Assembly (NCBI GenBank): GCA_025141835.1
Contig: CP081102.1
Span: forward strand, 2,108,001-2,172,000
Reading direction: 5' to 3'
DNA from: Rhodobacteraceae bacterium M385
GTDB taxonomy: Bacteria; Pseudomonadota; Alphaproteobacteria; Rhodobacterales; Rhodobacteraceae
Length of the DNA: 64,000 nt
The stretch's first letter is position 1; every line of letters begins with the position of its first letter. Positions 10,701 through 17,836 of this stretch are shown here, piece after piece. Made by a program: the position numbers and the translations under genes. Below the pieces are notes generated by a model. That model was not told the DNA's origin. It did not search any database and was given only the letters and a program-made list of their open reading frames with translations.

Positions 10701-11911
10701 GAGACGTTTTCGACTGGATCGGAGAAGTCCAACTCATACGTCGCGGAACGGCCATAGCCACCCGTTTCACTGTCGAGAGATGAGTTCGCGTCAATGGTTT
10801 CGGTCCCGCTGTCGATATCCGAGACATTTTGCGTGTCGCCCGAGATGTTGTCGGAAACGCCGTAGGATTTGGCTACGGTGCGGAAATCGACCGTGACGTT
10901 GCCAGTGTCTTGGCTGAAGTCATTGGCGTTGGTGTTGGGGGCGAGATCCCACTCAAAGCTTTCACGGACGGAACCAGTCGTGCCGCCTGCGTCGTCGCCG
11001 TAGATCAGGTCATCACCCTGACCACCCAGAATGGTGTCGTCGTCAGCGCCACCAAACACGGTGTCGTCGCCAAGGCCCGCTTCAATGCTGTCATCGCCGC
11101 CATTGCCCATGATGACATCGTCGATGCCGTCGGAGCCGTCGATCATGTCGCCGCCGCCGTCGGTTGGCGCGTTGGCGTCGTCGTAGTCAGGCAGCATCAC
11201 CTCACCGAAGTCTTCGCCATCTACGATGCCGTCGGGGCTGGAGGTTGGGACATCAGCAGTGTCGTAGATCGCCACGTAGTCGATTTTGCCATCGAAGTAG
11301 TGGTCATACTGTCCGTCGTCTTTTTCCCGTGCACCGAACGAGAAGTTCTCGTCATCGTTGTCGCCGATTTCCAGGTGCAGACCAGTTTGCGACGTAGAGA
11401 TTTCCGCGTCGGTGTTTGTGGTCAGGTTTTGCACGGTCATCGTCGCGCCGGTGTTCTCGTCAAACGAGTAGACCACGTTGATCGTGTCGCCTTCTGAGAA
11501 GAAGTCTTCATCGGTGGTCAGAAGCACGTCGAGGCCGCCGGGCATGCAGTGCATGACCTGAACTTCGCCGTCTTTTGTGACGCGAATTTCGAAGAAGCCC
11601 TCAGAACGCGCATCAGCCGCCTCGCCGCGGTTAACGATCGTATCGGGGCTAGTTCCGATGTGGCAATCTTGGGTGAACTGTACCTCAACCGTGCCTTCGT
11701 GCAGGTCAAAGGGGTTATCGTTGCCCGAAACGTCAAAGACGTCGCCATATCCATCCGTGTGTAGCTGGTCGCCAGAAACATGGGCGTTTCCATGGGTGTG
11801 CCCGTTCTGGGCGATCCCGTCAGCAAGGCCGGTGTCGTTTTTCGATCCGCCAATGAAGTCCCACAGACCAACCAGGTGATCCGTTGCAGCAGGGTTGTCA
11901 AAATTCGTCAT
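4763..11911 (-). CDS. Giant RTX / cadherin-like repeat protein with C-terminal Hint domain
   Basis: 2382 residues, very acidic. Layout: residues 1-220 a LamG-like beta-sandwich; about 225-315 a block of Ca-binding GGxGxD nonapeptides; 315-500 a second beta-sandwich; another short RTX block; then seven tandem cadherin/Ig-like repeats, each opening with a PxAVxDS-type motif and DEDTAV and closing with YTISDGNGGTD; then three large RTX blocks. The last 193 residues (from about base 5344 down to 4766) form a Hint_2 domain starting CFTPGAMIATP with LVSPQHRVL inside. No N-terminal Sec signal is visible, consistent with type I export, but no exporter genes are adjacent. RBS GAGGAG lies 8 bases before the ATG. 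Likely a secreted or surface adhesin or matrix protein; role inferred. Hint domains in other proteins self-cleave at their first Cys. Confidence 0.9.
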   Translation of the reverse strand: MTNFDNPAATDHLVGLWDFIGGSKNDTGLADGIAQNGHTHGNAHVSGDQLHTDGYGDVFDVSGNDNPFDLHEGTVEVQFTQDCHIGTSPDTIVNRGEAADARSEGFFEIRVTKDGEVQVMHCMPGGLDVLLTTDEDFFSEGDTINVVYSFDENTGATMTVQNLTTNTDAEISTSQTGLHLEIGDNDDENFSFGAREKDDGQYDHYFDGKIDYVAIYDTADVPTSSPDGIVDGEDFGEVMLPDYDDANAPTDGGGDMIDGSDGIDDVIMGNGGDDSIEAGLGDDTVFGGADDDTILGGQGDDLIYGDDAGGTTGSVRESFEWDLAPNTNANDFSQDTGNVTVDFRTVAKSYGVSDNISGDTQNVSDIDSGTETIDANSSLDSETGGYGRSATYELDFSDPVENVSFRVNDIDGDGIVKIKAFDENGNPIEVELDAGSHLTLLDTDGVAGADTADSNGGYLEDTSSEYSVLVTIPGPVSEIQIIHGQNGHNNSGINVTDVFFDVPNVVDGPDGNDSLVGNEGDDTIFGEGGDDTIVAGAGDDVTGGEGDDLIVVDADEVDGAGDKTGDINVDGSTEGSDNDTLDLTAYEAYRNLTETTDADNDSTSGTVEVQNGDGDWVNVNFLEIENLLLPEPFNEGPDAVNDSIPVDEDDTVTFNPLANDTDPNPGDTLTVTSIGTPSNGTLTDNGDGTYTYEPDDNFNGTDSVTYTISDGNGGTDTATITFNVAPVNDAPDAVNDSVTTDEDTAITIDVLDNDTDVDGDPLEITGASVPAEQGTVAIVGGELLFTPAENFNGPATISYSISDGQGGTDTAEVTVNVTPVNDDPVAVDDTASTMEDESVIIDLIGNDTDVDGDTLELASVSVDPALGTVEDNGDGTVTFTPAPDYNGPVTIDYTVSDGNGGTDDGQAVVSVGAVNDGPTAVDDSATTDEDTAVTINVIGNDTDPDGDTLEVVGATVPADQGTVVNNGDGTLNFTPAENYNGPAEITYTITDGNGGTDEGTVNVTVTPVNDDPVAVDDIETTDEDVAVLVDLLGNDTDVDGDTLELASVSVDPALGTVVDNGDGTVTFTPAPDYNGPVTIDYTVSDGNGGTDDGQAIVSVGAVNDGPVAEDDTASTDEDTAVTITDALDNDSDADGDTLTIISATVPADQGTVTTDGTDLFFTPAENFNGVAEITYTISDGNGGTDTAKVEVTVNAVNDDPDAVDDSDSTEFETEVEINLLANDTDIDGDTLTVTSATVPADQGSLAEVSNGVYTFTPAAGFEGTATVSYTVSDGQGGTDSAVHTIEVGADPTPPDGVVDGEETGEEMGPGYDDSNLPTDNGGDLIDGADGLDDTIFGNGGDDTINAGLGSDTVSGGTGDDEIFGGATDDGDDLSGDEGDDTLQGGGGDDTLDGGTGDDVIEGGTGDDDITGGDGADSVSGGDGNDTIDTSGSQDLLDAGWPGYGPIPAVAPDGDPDDDKDTVDGGAGDDLIFTGDDADVINAGTGNDTVDAGIDDDSVQGGAGNDLLIGSEGNDTLSGGGDDDTIFGGLETPAPDGVNLADDGFGAPFGPDPDPLNNADLIDGGAGNDLIYGQDDADTITGGTGNDTIDGGVDDDSIMGGQGEDVILGGHGQDFIQGNNDDDHITGGRGSDTLEGNAGDDTIIGGAGDSIIGGGGADSIFIDQDEVDENGDNDAAIFVEGNTFGDDNDTLDLTDFVAYRNLVETEDGDGDSTSGTVEVQNDENEWVPVAFNEIENLLLPAKAPDLVVDGEEFGEVMDPLYDDADGPTDGGGDIIDGPDGDDDSIRGNGGDDTINAGEGDDTVDGGADNDSVLGGNGDDIVMGGEGDDTVRGEEGNDTVDGGEGNDSVTGGAGDDVLDGGAGDDSLTGGSGDDTIDGGLGDDTITGSTGADSITDMDGNNEINSDNPGSFNPDLGTPIPTAGGTGPFIIAAPDADPDDNKDTITTGAGDDTINAGDDADVIDAGDGDNVVDGGTDADTITTGSGNDSIVGGEGDDLINSGDGDDTIDGGVGSDLANFIDEPNDGFTGDPILNNGDDTINAGAGNDVVNGEDDNDLIDGGEGDDTLDGGIDDDTILGGEGDDVIIGGQGADSLDGGLGNDTFNVGTFTDPNGTGDYVEGAGDTIVGGEDPGDGDVDTLDLTGAGSLKVVYDDGIDPTGTPGESGTVIFYTDNTQSEEAGRLEFKEIENVIPCFTPGAMIATPRGEVPVETLREGDKVITRDNGIQEIRWTGNRTLNRTELAEGNGLKPILIKAGSLGRNLPERDMLVSPQHRVLITGETPQLYFEESEVLVAAKHLVGKQGVSVMDTMRTTYIHFMFDRHEVVLSDGAWTESFQPGDQTLGAMGEATREEILALFPELATEGGLTDYAAARRSLKAHEAKLLRL

Positions 11912-12724
11912 CTCGCACTCTCCTCATTGCCGACAAAAGTCGGCCCCCCCACACACGCGGGAAAAAATCTGGTCAACTGTACGCAATGCTGGCTGACCCA
12001 AAGGGCGGCGCGCACGCGTCGTTTCCAAGTGGAAGGAGAGGATCGAGACACGGGCCTCGACAGGACGATACGACGCCCCAAAGGACGTAAGACGCACCGA
12101 TTGCCAACGCGGCCATTCTTGGCCGGTATTATAACGGCAACACCCCTCCCGCGCTTTCACGCGACATTCGTGTGCGGCCGCCCCCGTGGCCTATTTGCAG
12201 ACATCGCCCCCCAGTTGGGCTGCTTAGGAGATACCCCAAAGAATTGAGTAAGGAGAAGGGAAATTTTTAGAGATTGTGTCAACATTTAGCGCGGAATGGG
12301 GCTGAAGCGGCATGGTGTTGGCCGTATTTTAGCCACGATTGTTTCGAGATCATAAAATCGCCACAATTCGAAAGGCCTGTTTTTCTTACCGCAAACGTTG
12401 AATTCTTGCCCCATGGTCGAAGCGGCCTCAAACGAGTGAGGGCGGTGTCCGCCGGATTGTCGCGTTTCCAGCAACAAACCCGAACTGACGCCACGGAAAC
12501 AGTCTGTTGCCAGTTGCGCACCGTTACGTAGCGGAAAACCTGACCATTTGGACATGTCCTTCTGGGTGGGAGCGGAACATCGGAAGTATTTGAGCCGAAT
12601 CGAAACGTTAGCGGCGCAGCGTCTATGGCGAGAAGGTGACGCGGTCGCGATTGTCCCAAATCCCGGCACTGCCCCAATCGCGCCACAAAGCGTCATAGGG
12701 AAAACAAGCGCCGCCCAAAATGGC
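11912..12724. other. Long gene-free region upstream of the RTX-Hint gene
   Basis: About 810 bases without a convincing gene. Several overlapping frames of 80-150 codons are open on both strands but conflict with each other and show no recognisable motif. Base composition between 12240 and 12560 is more AT-rich than the neighbours. The region should hold the promoter and leader of the RTX gene; a TTGACA-like box on the minus strand near 12277-12282 lacks a matching -10. I see no confident regulatory site. Confidence 0.5.
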
Positions 12725-12748
12725 AACGCCGGGGCGAACCCCGGCGTT
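12725..12748 (-). terminator. Terminator after tRNA-Leu
   Basis: Perfect 10-bp stem AACGCCGGGG/CCCCGGCGTT closed by a UUCG tetraloop when read on the minus strand, 25 bases past the tRNA 3' end and followed by ATTTT. Confidence 0.75.
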
Positions 12749-12772
12749 TGTCATCTTCTTCTTGCGAAGGGC

Positions 12773-12857
12773 TGGTACCCGAGGTCGGACTCGAACCGAC
12801 AAGCCTCGCGGCGGGGGATTTTGAATCCCCTGCGTCTACCAATTCCGCCACTCGGGC
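12773..12857 (-). tRNA. tRNA-Leu (anticodon CAA)
   Basis: 85-nt class II tRNA with long variable arm. Acceptor GCCCGAG pairs with CUCGGGU, discriminator A and an encoded CCA follow. The anticodon loop reads UUCAAAA, giving CAA, which decodes UUG. The T-loop GGTTCGAGTCC is standard. It closely resembles Escherichia coli tRNA-Leu in acceptor sequence. Confidence 0.96.
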
Positions 12858-12868
12858 CCTGTGGCGAC

Positions 12869-12897
12869 CGGATAGCGCCCCCGGACGGCGCCGTCAA
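12869..12897 (-). promoter_or_regulatory. Sigma-70-type promoter of tRNA-Leu
   Basis: On the minus strand TTGACG (12897-12892), a 17-base spacer, and TATCCG (12874-12869), ending 12 bases before the tRNA 5' end. Confidence 0.65.
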
Positions 12898-12971
12898 CAC
12901 GCTGTTAGCCTCCGCTTGCCCCCATATGCGCAATGCGTCACTAAGCGGGCGAATAGTATGAGGACGCCAAG

Positions 12972-13550
12972 ATGTTACGCCGCCTTTATGACTGGGTGAT
13001 GGGCTTTGCCGGACACCCCCATGCGTTATGGGTTTTGGCGATTGTGAGCTTTGCGGAAAGCTCGGTTTTTCCGATCCCGCCCGATGTCTTGATGATTCCC
13101 ATGATCCTGGCGCGTCCGTCGCGGGCTTGGTTGATTGCGACGGTGTGTCTTGTGGCCTCGGTTTTGGGCGGGCTTTTGGGCTACGCCATCGGCGCATTCG
13201 CGTTTGAAGAGATTGGCCGCCCGATTTTTGAAGCCCTTGGTAAAGTAGAGCGGATTGAGCAGTTCAATGAACGGTTCAATGACCTGAGCTTCTGGCCCGT
13301 GCTGATCGCGGGGCTGACGCCCTTCCCCTACAAGGTGATCACCATCATGTCAGGCTGGACCGGCCTGCCCCTTGGCACCTTTATTGTCACTTCTATTATA
13401 GCACGGGGTTTGCGCTTCTTCATTGTGGCGGCCTTGCTGTGGAAATTCGGCGCCCCGATCAAGGACTTCATCGAGAAGCGCTTGGGCCTTATGTTCATCC
13501 TGTTCTGCCTGCTACTGGGCGGCGGGTTCTATGTGTTGAAGTTCCTGTGA
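12972..13550 (+). CDS. YqaA/DedA-family (SNARE-associated) inner-membrane protein
   Basis: 192 residues with several hydrophobic segments (about 18-40, 52-75, 115-140, 145-165 and 172-190). The N-terminal ESSVFPIPPDVLMIPM motif and the following glycine-rich GGLLGYAIGAFAFEEIG segment are typical of the YqaA branch of the DedA family, which are small polytopic proteins linked to membrane homeostasis and lipid or proton handling. The C-terminal GLTPFPYKVITIMSGWTGLPLG segment is also characteristic. The ATG at 12972 follows the tRNA-Leu gene divergently. The stop touches the dsbB leader (TGATGG), so the two membrane-protein genes form an operon. Molecular function is not established for this branch. 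Confidence 0.85.
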   Translation: MLRRLYDWVMGFAGHPHALWVLAIVSFAESSVFPIPPDVLMIPMILARPSRAWLIATVCLVASVLGGLLGYAIGAFAFEEIGRPIFEALGKVERIEQFNERFNDLSFWPVLIAGLTPFPYKVITIMSGWTGLPLGTFIVTSIIARGLRFFIVAALLWKFGAPIKDFIEKRLGLMFILFCLLLGGGFYVLKFL

Positions 13551-13564
13551 TGGAGGGCGCGATC

Positions 13565-14047
13565 ATGACACGGCGCAATCTGATTTTGCTGGCGGGCTTG
13601 GGCTCTGTCGCGCTGTTTGGCGGCGCACTCTACTTTCAATACTGGATGGGGCTGCTGCCTTGCACCATGTGCCTGTGGCAACGCTGGCCGCACCGCATCG
13701 CCATTGGGTTGGCGTTGGTAGGCGTGGTCTTCCCCCGTGCGGTGATTGCATGGCTCGGCGGGCTGACCATGGCCGTTAACGCAGGAATCGCCCTGCTGCA
13801 CACAGGCGTAGAGCTGCGCTGGTGGGACGGACCGCAGGTTTGCGGCGCGGGGGCGGCGCAAGATGTGGGCAGTCTGTCGATGGAAGATTTGTTCGACACC
13901 ACCACCGGCCCCCAAATTGTCATGTGCAACGAGGCGGCCTGGCATTTCGCCGGGCTGTCCATGGCCAGCTGGAACGGGATTTTCTGCGTCGTACTGGCAG
14001 GTGTTTGGCTGACCGCTGCACTGACAAAGGATAAGGCACGAGCGTAA
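13565..14047 (+). CDS. dsbB: DsbB-like disulfide bond formation protein
   Basis: 160 residues with four transmembrane segments. The first periplasmic loop has PCTMCLWQRWPHR, the CxxC redox pair followed by the conserved Gln-Arg; the second loop has a separated Cys pair (VCGAG and VMCNE), the arrangement used to reoxidise DsbA and pass electrons to quinone. The start was set at 13565 because GGAGGG lies 7 bases upstream; an in-frame ATG at 13550 overlapping the previous stop would add five residues without a better ribosome site. Co-directional and adjacent to the YqaA-like gene. The family assignment is firm; the partner DsbA is not in this window. Confidence 0.9.
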   Translation: MTRRNLILLAGLGSVALFGGALYFQYWMGLLPCTMCLWQRWPHRIAIGLALVGVVFPRAVIAWLGGLTMAVNAGIALLHTGVELRWWDGPQVCGAGAAQDVGSLSMEDLFDTTTGPQIVMCNEAAWHFAGLSMASWNGIFCVVLAGVWLTAALTKDKARA

Positions 14048-14117
14048 CCGCCCTGCCCTTTGCTTTAGAGCCCCTCCTCGGCCTCCACGAGGCCTCCTCG
14101 CAGATGTGATCGCGCCA

Positions 14118-14146
14118 TTGCACCTCATATCGGGGGAAGCTATAGT
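14118..14146 (+). promoter_or_regulatory. Sigma-70-type promoter of gyrA
   Basis: TTGCAC (14118-14123), a 17-base spacer and TATAGT (14141-14146), 45 bases before the gyrA start codon. Confidence 0.65.
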
Positions 14147-14191
14147 CCGTTCAACAAAATATAGCGTAAAACACGACGAACGGGCGGACAT

Positions 14192-16954
14192 ATGACCGAC
14201 ACTCCTGAACCTCCTGAAAACGGCGGGGAAACTCTGCCCGAGCGGCCCGAATTCTCGGGCCCCTCGATCGACATTTCGGCGGAGATGAAGACCTCGTTCC
14301 TCGACTATGCGATGTCGGTGATTATCTCTCGGGCGATCCCTGATCTGCGTGACGGCCTCAAGCCGGTTCACCGCCGCATTCTGTTCGCGATGCACGAGAC
14401 GGGAAACACCCACGAAAAAGCCTACCGCAAATCGGCCCGTCCTGTGGGCGACGTGATGGGGCAGTATCACCCCCATGGCGACAGCGCGATTTACGACGCG
14501 CTGGTGCGGATGGCGCAGGATTTCTCCATGTCGCTGCCGCTGCTGGATGGACAAGGCAACTTCGGCTCCATGGACGGCGATAACCCCGCCGCGATGCGCT
14601 ACACGGAAGTGCGCATGGATAGCCCCGCTGCATATCTTCTAGAAGATATCGACAAAGATACCGTTGATTTCCAAGACAATTACGACGGAAAACAACAAGA
14701 ACCCACGGTTCTGCCTGCCCGTTTCCCCAACATGTTGGTTAACGGCGCGGGCGGTATTGCCGTTGGTATGGCCACCAATATTCCGCCGCATAACCTGGGC
14801 GAAGTGATCGATGCCTGTCAGGCACTGATCGAGAAGCCGGACCTGTCCTCGGAAGAGTTGATCCAATACGTCCCCGCCCCCGATTTCCCTACGGGCGGGA
14901 TCATTCTGGGCCGCTCCGGCGCGCAAAAGGCGTATCTGGAGGGGCGCGGCAGCGTCATCATCCGCGCCAAGACGCGGGTCGAAGAAATCCGCAAGGATCG
15001 CTACGCCATTGTTATTGATGAGATCCCCTATCAGGTGAACAAGTCGAGCATGATTGAGCGGATCGCCGAATTGGTCCGCGACAAGAAGATCGACGGGATC
15101 AGCGGCGTGGCCGACGAATCCGACCGGATCGGCGTGCGCGTGGTCGTAGAACTGAAACGCGACGCAACGCCCGAGGTGGTGCTGAACCAGCTGTTCCGCT
15201 TCACCCAGATGCAGACGAGCTTTGGCTGCAACATGCTGGCGCTGAACGGTGGCCGGCCTGAGCAGTTGACCCTGCGGGCGTTCCTGACCTCCTTCCTCGA
15301 TTTCCGCGAAGAAGTTGTGGCACGGCGCACCGCGTTCGAGTTGCGCAAGGCCCGCGACCGGGCCCATGTGCTGTGTGGTCTGGCCGTGGCGGTTTCCAAC
15401 GTGGATGAAGTCGTGGCTACGATCCGCGCCAGCGCCGATGCGCCTGCGGCCCGTGCCGCCCTGATGACCCGCGCTTGGCCTGCCGAAGAAATCCTGCCGT
15501 TTATCAAGCTGATTGATGACCCGACCCATACGGCCAACGAGGACGGCACCTACAACCTGTCGGAAACGCAAGCCCGCGCCATTCTAGAACTGCGCCTGCA
15601 ACGCCTGACGCAATTGGGTGTGAAGGAAGTCACCGACGAGCTGGAAGAACTGGCAGGCAAGATCAAAGACTATCTCGCCATCCTAGCTTCTCGCGAACGT
15701 ATTCTCGAGATCATCTCAAATGAACTGGCCGAAGTGCGCGCGAAATTCGCCGTGGACAGGCGGACAGAGATCGTCGACTGGTCCGGCGATATGGACGACG
15801 AAGACCTGATTGAACGCGCCGATATGGTCGTCACGATCACCGCAGGCGGCTATATCAAACGCACGCCTCTGGCCGATTTCCGGGCGCAAAAGCGCGGCGG
15901 CAAGGGCGTGTCTGGCGGCTCGATGAAGGATGACGACGTCGTCACCTCGATGTTCGTCGCCAATACCCATACGCCGCTGTTGTTCTTCACGACAGGCGGC
16001 ATGGTCTACAAGCTGAAGACGTGGCGCTTGCCCTCGGGCTCTCGGGCATCCCGTGGCAAGGCCATCGTGAATATCCTGCCGATTGAAACTGGCACAGGTA
16101 TCGCCGCGATCATGCCCGTGGACCGCGATGAGGAACATTGGGACGAGTTGCAGGTGGTCTTCACCACCGACCGCGGCACCGTGCGCCGGAATGCGCTGTC
16201 CGACTTTGCCAACGTGATGCGCAACGGTAAGATCGCGATGAAGTTTGAAGGCGAAAGCGAAGGCTGGCGCCTGATTAACGCACGCATTGCATCTAACGAT
16301 GACGATGTGATGCTGGTCACCAAACAGGGCCGCGCCATCCGCTTCCCGGCGACGGCTGTGCGGGTGTTCAACTCTCGTGCCTCCACCGGTGTCCGCGGGA
16401 TCAAACTGGGCAAGGATGATGAGGTCGTGTCGATGTCGATCATCCGCCACTTCGAGGCGGAAGCCTCGGAACGCGCCGCCTATCTGAAGCAACGCCGCCT
16501 GATGGCTGGCGTGACCGAGGACGAGGTGGATAGTGACGAGGAAGAAGTGGCCGAAGGTCAGTTGAAGCCCGAGCGCTACGCCGAAATGTCCGCCGCCGAA
16601 GATTTGATCCTGACGATCACCTCGGGCGGGCTTGGCAAGCTGTCGTCTTCCCACGACTATCCCGTGCGCGGGCGTGGCGGCCAAGGCGTTGGCGCCATCG
16701 ACAAGGCCATGCGCGGCGGCACCCTGATTGCCAGCTTCCCCGTGGAAATGGACGATCAGATCATGTTGGCGACCTCCACTGGTCAGTCGATCCGCGTGCC
16801 GATTGATGGCATTTCATTCCGGTCACGCTCTGCGGGCGGGGTGAAAGTCTTCAACACAGCCAAAGGGGAAGACATCGTTTCCGTGGCCTATATCGCGGAT
16901 CAAGGCGATGAAGACGCCGAGGTGATCGAAGGCGAAGGAAACGCTGAGGAATGA
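14192..16954 (+). CDS. gyrA: DNA gyrase subunit A
   Basis: 920 residues. The breakage-reunion domain has GLKPVHRRILFAM and the catalytic Tyr137 in AAMRYTEVRM. The quinolone-resistance region reads GDSAIYD at 96-102, so the positions equivalent to E. coli Ser83 and Asp87 (Ser98, Asp102) are the susceptible-type residues. The C-terminal half contains six beta-pinwheel blades and the GyrA box-like QKRGGKG near residue 565, which distinguishes it from ParC. A charged, acidic insertion and tail (EDEVDSDEEEVAEG, and an acidic end) are present. The ATG at 14192 follows a weak ribosome site GGGCGG. The stop overlaps the next gene by 4 bases. Confidence 0.97.
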   Translation: MTDTPEPPENGGETLPERPEFSGPSIDISAEMKTSFLDYAMSVIISRAIPDLRDGLKPVHRRILFAMHETGNTHEKAYRKSARPVGDVMGQYHPHGDSAIYDALVRMAQDFSMSLPLLDGQGNFGSMDGDNPAAMRYTEVRMDSPAAYLLEDIDKDTVDFQDNYDGKQQEPTVLPARFPNMLVNGAGGIAVGMATNIPPHNLGEVIDACQALIEKPDLSSEELIQYVPAPDFPTGGIILGRSGAQKAYLEGRGSVIIRAKTRVEEIRKDRYAIVIDEIPYQVNKSSMIERIAELVRDKKIDGISGVADESDRIGVRVVVELKRDATPEVVLNQLFRFTQMQTSFGCNMLALNGGRPEQLTLRAFLTSFLDFREEVVARRTAFELRKARDRAHVLCGLAVAVSNVDEVVATIRASADAPAARAALMTRAWPAEEILPFIKLIDDPTHTANEDGTYNLSETQARAILELRLQRLTQLGVKEVTDELEELAGKIKDYLAILASRERILEIISNELAEVRAKFAVDRRTEIVDWSGDMDDEDLIERADMVVTITAGGYIKRTPLADFRAQKRGGKGVSGGSMKDDDVVTSMFVANTHTPLLFFTTGGMVYKLKTWRLPSGSRASRGKAIVNILPIETGTGIAAIMPVDRDEEHWDELQVVFTTDRGTVRRNALSDFANVMRNGKIAMKFEGESEGWRLINARIASNDDDVMLVTKQGRAIRFPATAVRVFNSRASTGVRGIKLGKDDEVVSMSIIRHFEAEASERAAYLKQRRLMAGVTEDEVDSDEEEVAEGQLKPERYAEMSAAEDLILTITSGGLGKLSSSHDYPVRGRGGQGVGAIDKAMRGGTLIASFPVEMDDQIMLATSTGQSIRVPIDGISFRSRSAGGVKVFNTAKGEDIVSVAYIADQGDEDAEVIEGEGNAEE

Positions 16955-17157
16955 TCGAGGATATTCTCCCCTTCGCGGCCTTGGGCTTCATCACGGTGGT
17001 TATCGTGATGTTCGCCTTCGGGCTGAAGCGGGGCAGCCGGATGCAAGATACCAACGCCCGGATCGAGGAAAATCAACGCGAAGCGATTGCCTTGAACCAA
17101 AGGCAAGTGGCCGCACTGGAACGCATCGCGACGGCGCTTGAAAACCGCAATGGATAA
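16951..17157 (+). CDS. Small membrane-anchored coiled-coil protein of unknown function
   Basis: 68 residues. Residues 6-24 form one hydrophobic helix (LPFAALGFITVVIVMFAFG), followed by a basic KRGSR stop-transfer signal and then about 38 residues rich in Glu, Gln, Asn and Ala with heptad-like spacing (EENQREAIALNQRQVAALER). That predicts a bitopic inner-membrane protein with a cytoplasmic coiled coil. The ATG overlaps the gyrA stop (ATGA) and its own stop overlaps the next gene, so it is expressed with gyrA. I do not recognise a named family; the fixed position behind gyrA is the main clue. Confidence 0.72.
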   Translation: MIEDILPFAALGFITVVIVMFAFGLKRGSRMQDTNARIEENQREAIALNQRQVAALERIATALENRNG

Positions 17158-17518
17158 CGCCCTGGCGCTGGCGGGTAGGCTCCTGCTCGCCGCGCTCCTG
17201 CTGGCAGGCACCGTGCAGAAACTGGCCTCTCCCGAAGGCGCGCAGGCACTGCTGGCACTGGCCTCCCTGCCCGGCTGGCTGATTTGGCCCTCAGCGCTTT
17301 ACACCGCCGTCGCCGGGATCGGTATTGCCCTTGGCCTACAAACCCGCCCCCTGGCGATCACGGCGGCGGGCTATTGCATCATCACCAGCGTCTTCCATGT
17401 CCTGATGGATGACCCATGGCAGATGACCATCGCCTTCAAGAACTGGACCATCGCGGGCGGCTTCCTGATCCTCGCCGCCCACGGCCCCGGCCGCTTCGCC
17501 CTGCGACCCACCGCGTGA
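17150..17518 (+). CDS. DoxX-family membrane protein
   Basis: 122 residues with four hydrophobic helices and the pattern of DoxX-like proteins: a first helix with GRLLLAALLLAGTVQKL, then PGWLIWPSALYTAVAGIGIALGL, and a third helix ending in VLMDDPW. DoxX-like proteins are small polytopic membrane proteins; some belong to quinone-linked redox complexes. The ATG at 17150 overlaps the previous gene by 8 bases; a TTG at 17138 would add four residues and is less likely. It ends the gyrA operon: the next 318 bases are non-coding. The specific function here is unknown. Confidence 0.75.
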   Translation: MDNALALAGRLLLAALLLAGTVQKLASPEGAQALLALASLPGWLIWPSALYTAVAGIGIALGLQTRPLAITAAGYCIITSVFHVLMDDPWQMTIAFKNWTIAGGFLILAAHGPGRFALRPTA

Positions 17519-17836
17519 GTCGGGAACCGGGTCAAGGATCGCAGACCGCGCCCCGCGCGGCGCCGTAGGCGTGCTTGAGGCGGATCACGACTCGCAGATA
17601 CCCTTGCACTGGCCTGTTTACGGCAGACCTGCCCGTAAACGGCCTCTCAGCAAGTCATCCTGAGCGAACACCCCGCACCACCCTACCCATTCGGGCTCAC
17701 ACCAGCCCCACACACCAAGAATATGACCAAAGCCACTGCCCTTTTTGGCGTGCACCTTCACCTGAAATCCGGTTCCCCCTTATCAGTGTGCACTCGTGGC
17801 TTTCCCTTTTCATAAGAACTCCCTACATCACCCCCC
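17519..17836. other. Intergenic region before trmFO with a 12-bp inverted repeat
   Basis: No convincing gene. At 17611-17644, GGCC-T-GTTTACGG is mirrored by CCGTAAAC-GGCC around a short loop, a stem of 8 plus 4 pairs with one bulge. It has no U-run, so it may be a regulatory or 3'-end stem rather than an intrinsic terminator of the gyrA operon. I could not place a clear trmFO promoter. Confidence 0.45.

Noticed and set aside
4787..11497. Long plus-strand open frames of hundreds of codons opposite the RTX-Hint gene
   Set aside because: They are mirror frames of the GC-rich, repetitive Asp/Gly codons of the minus-strand gene; products are low-complexity and lack domains.
12279..12726. Two overlapping minus-strand frames of 135-146 codons
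   Set aside because: Both are open, overlap each other in different frames and show no motif or ribosome site.
13439..13564. N-terminal extension of DsbB into the YqaA-like gene
   Set aside because: Open frame only; the extension is not hydrophobic in the expected way, and the ribosome site favours the start at 13565.
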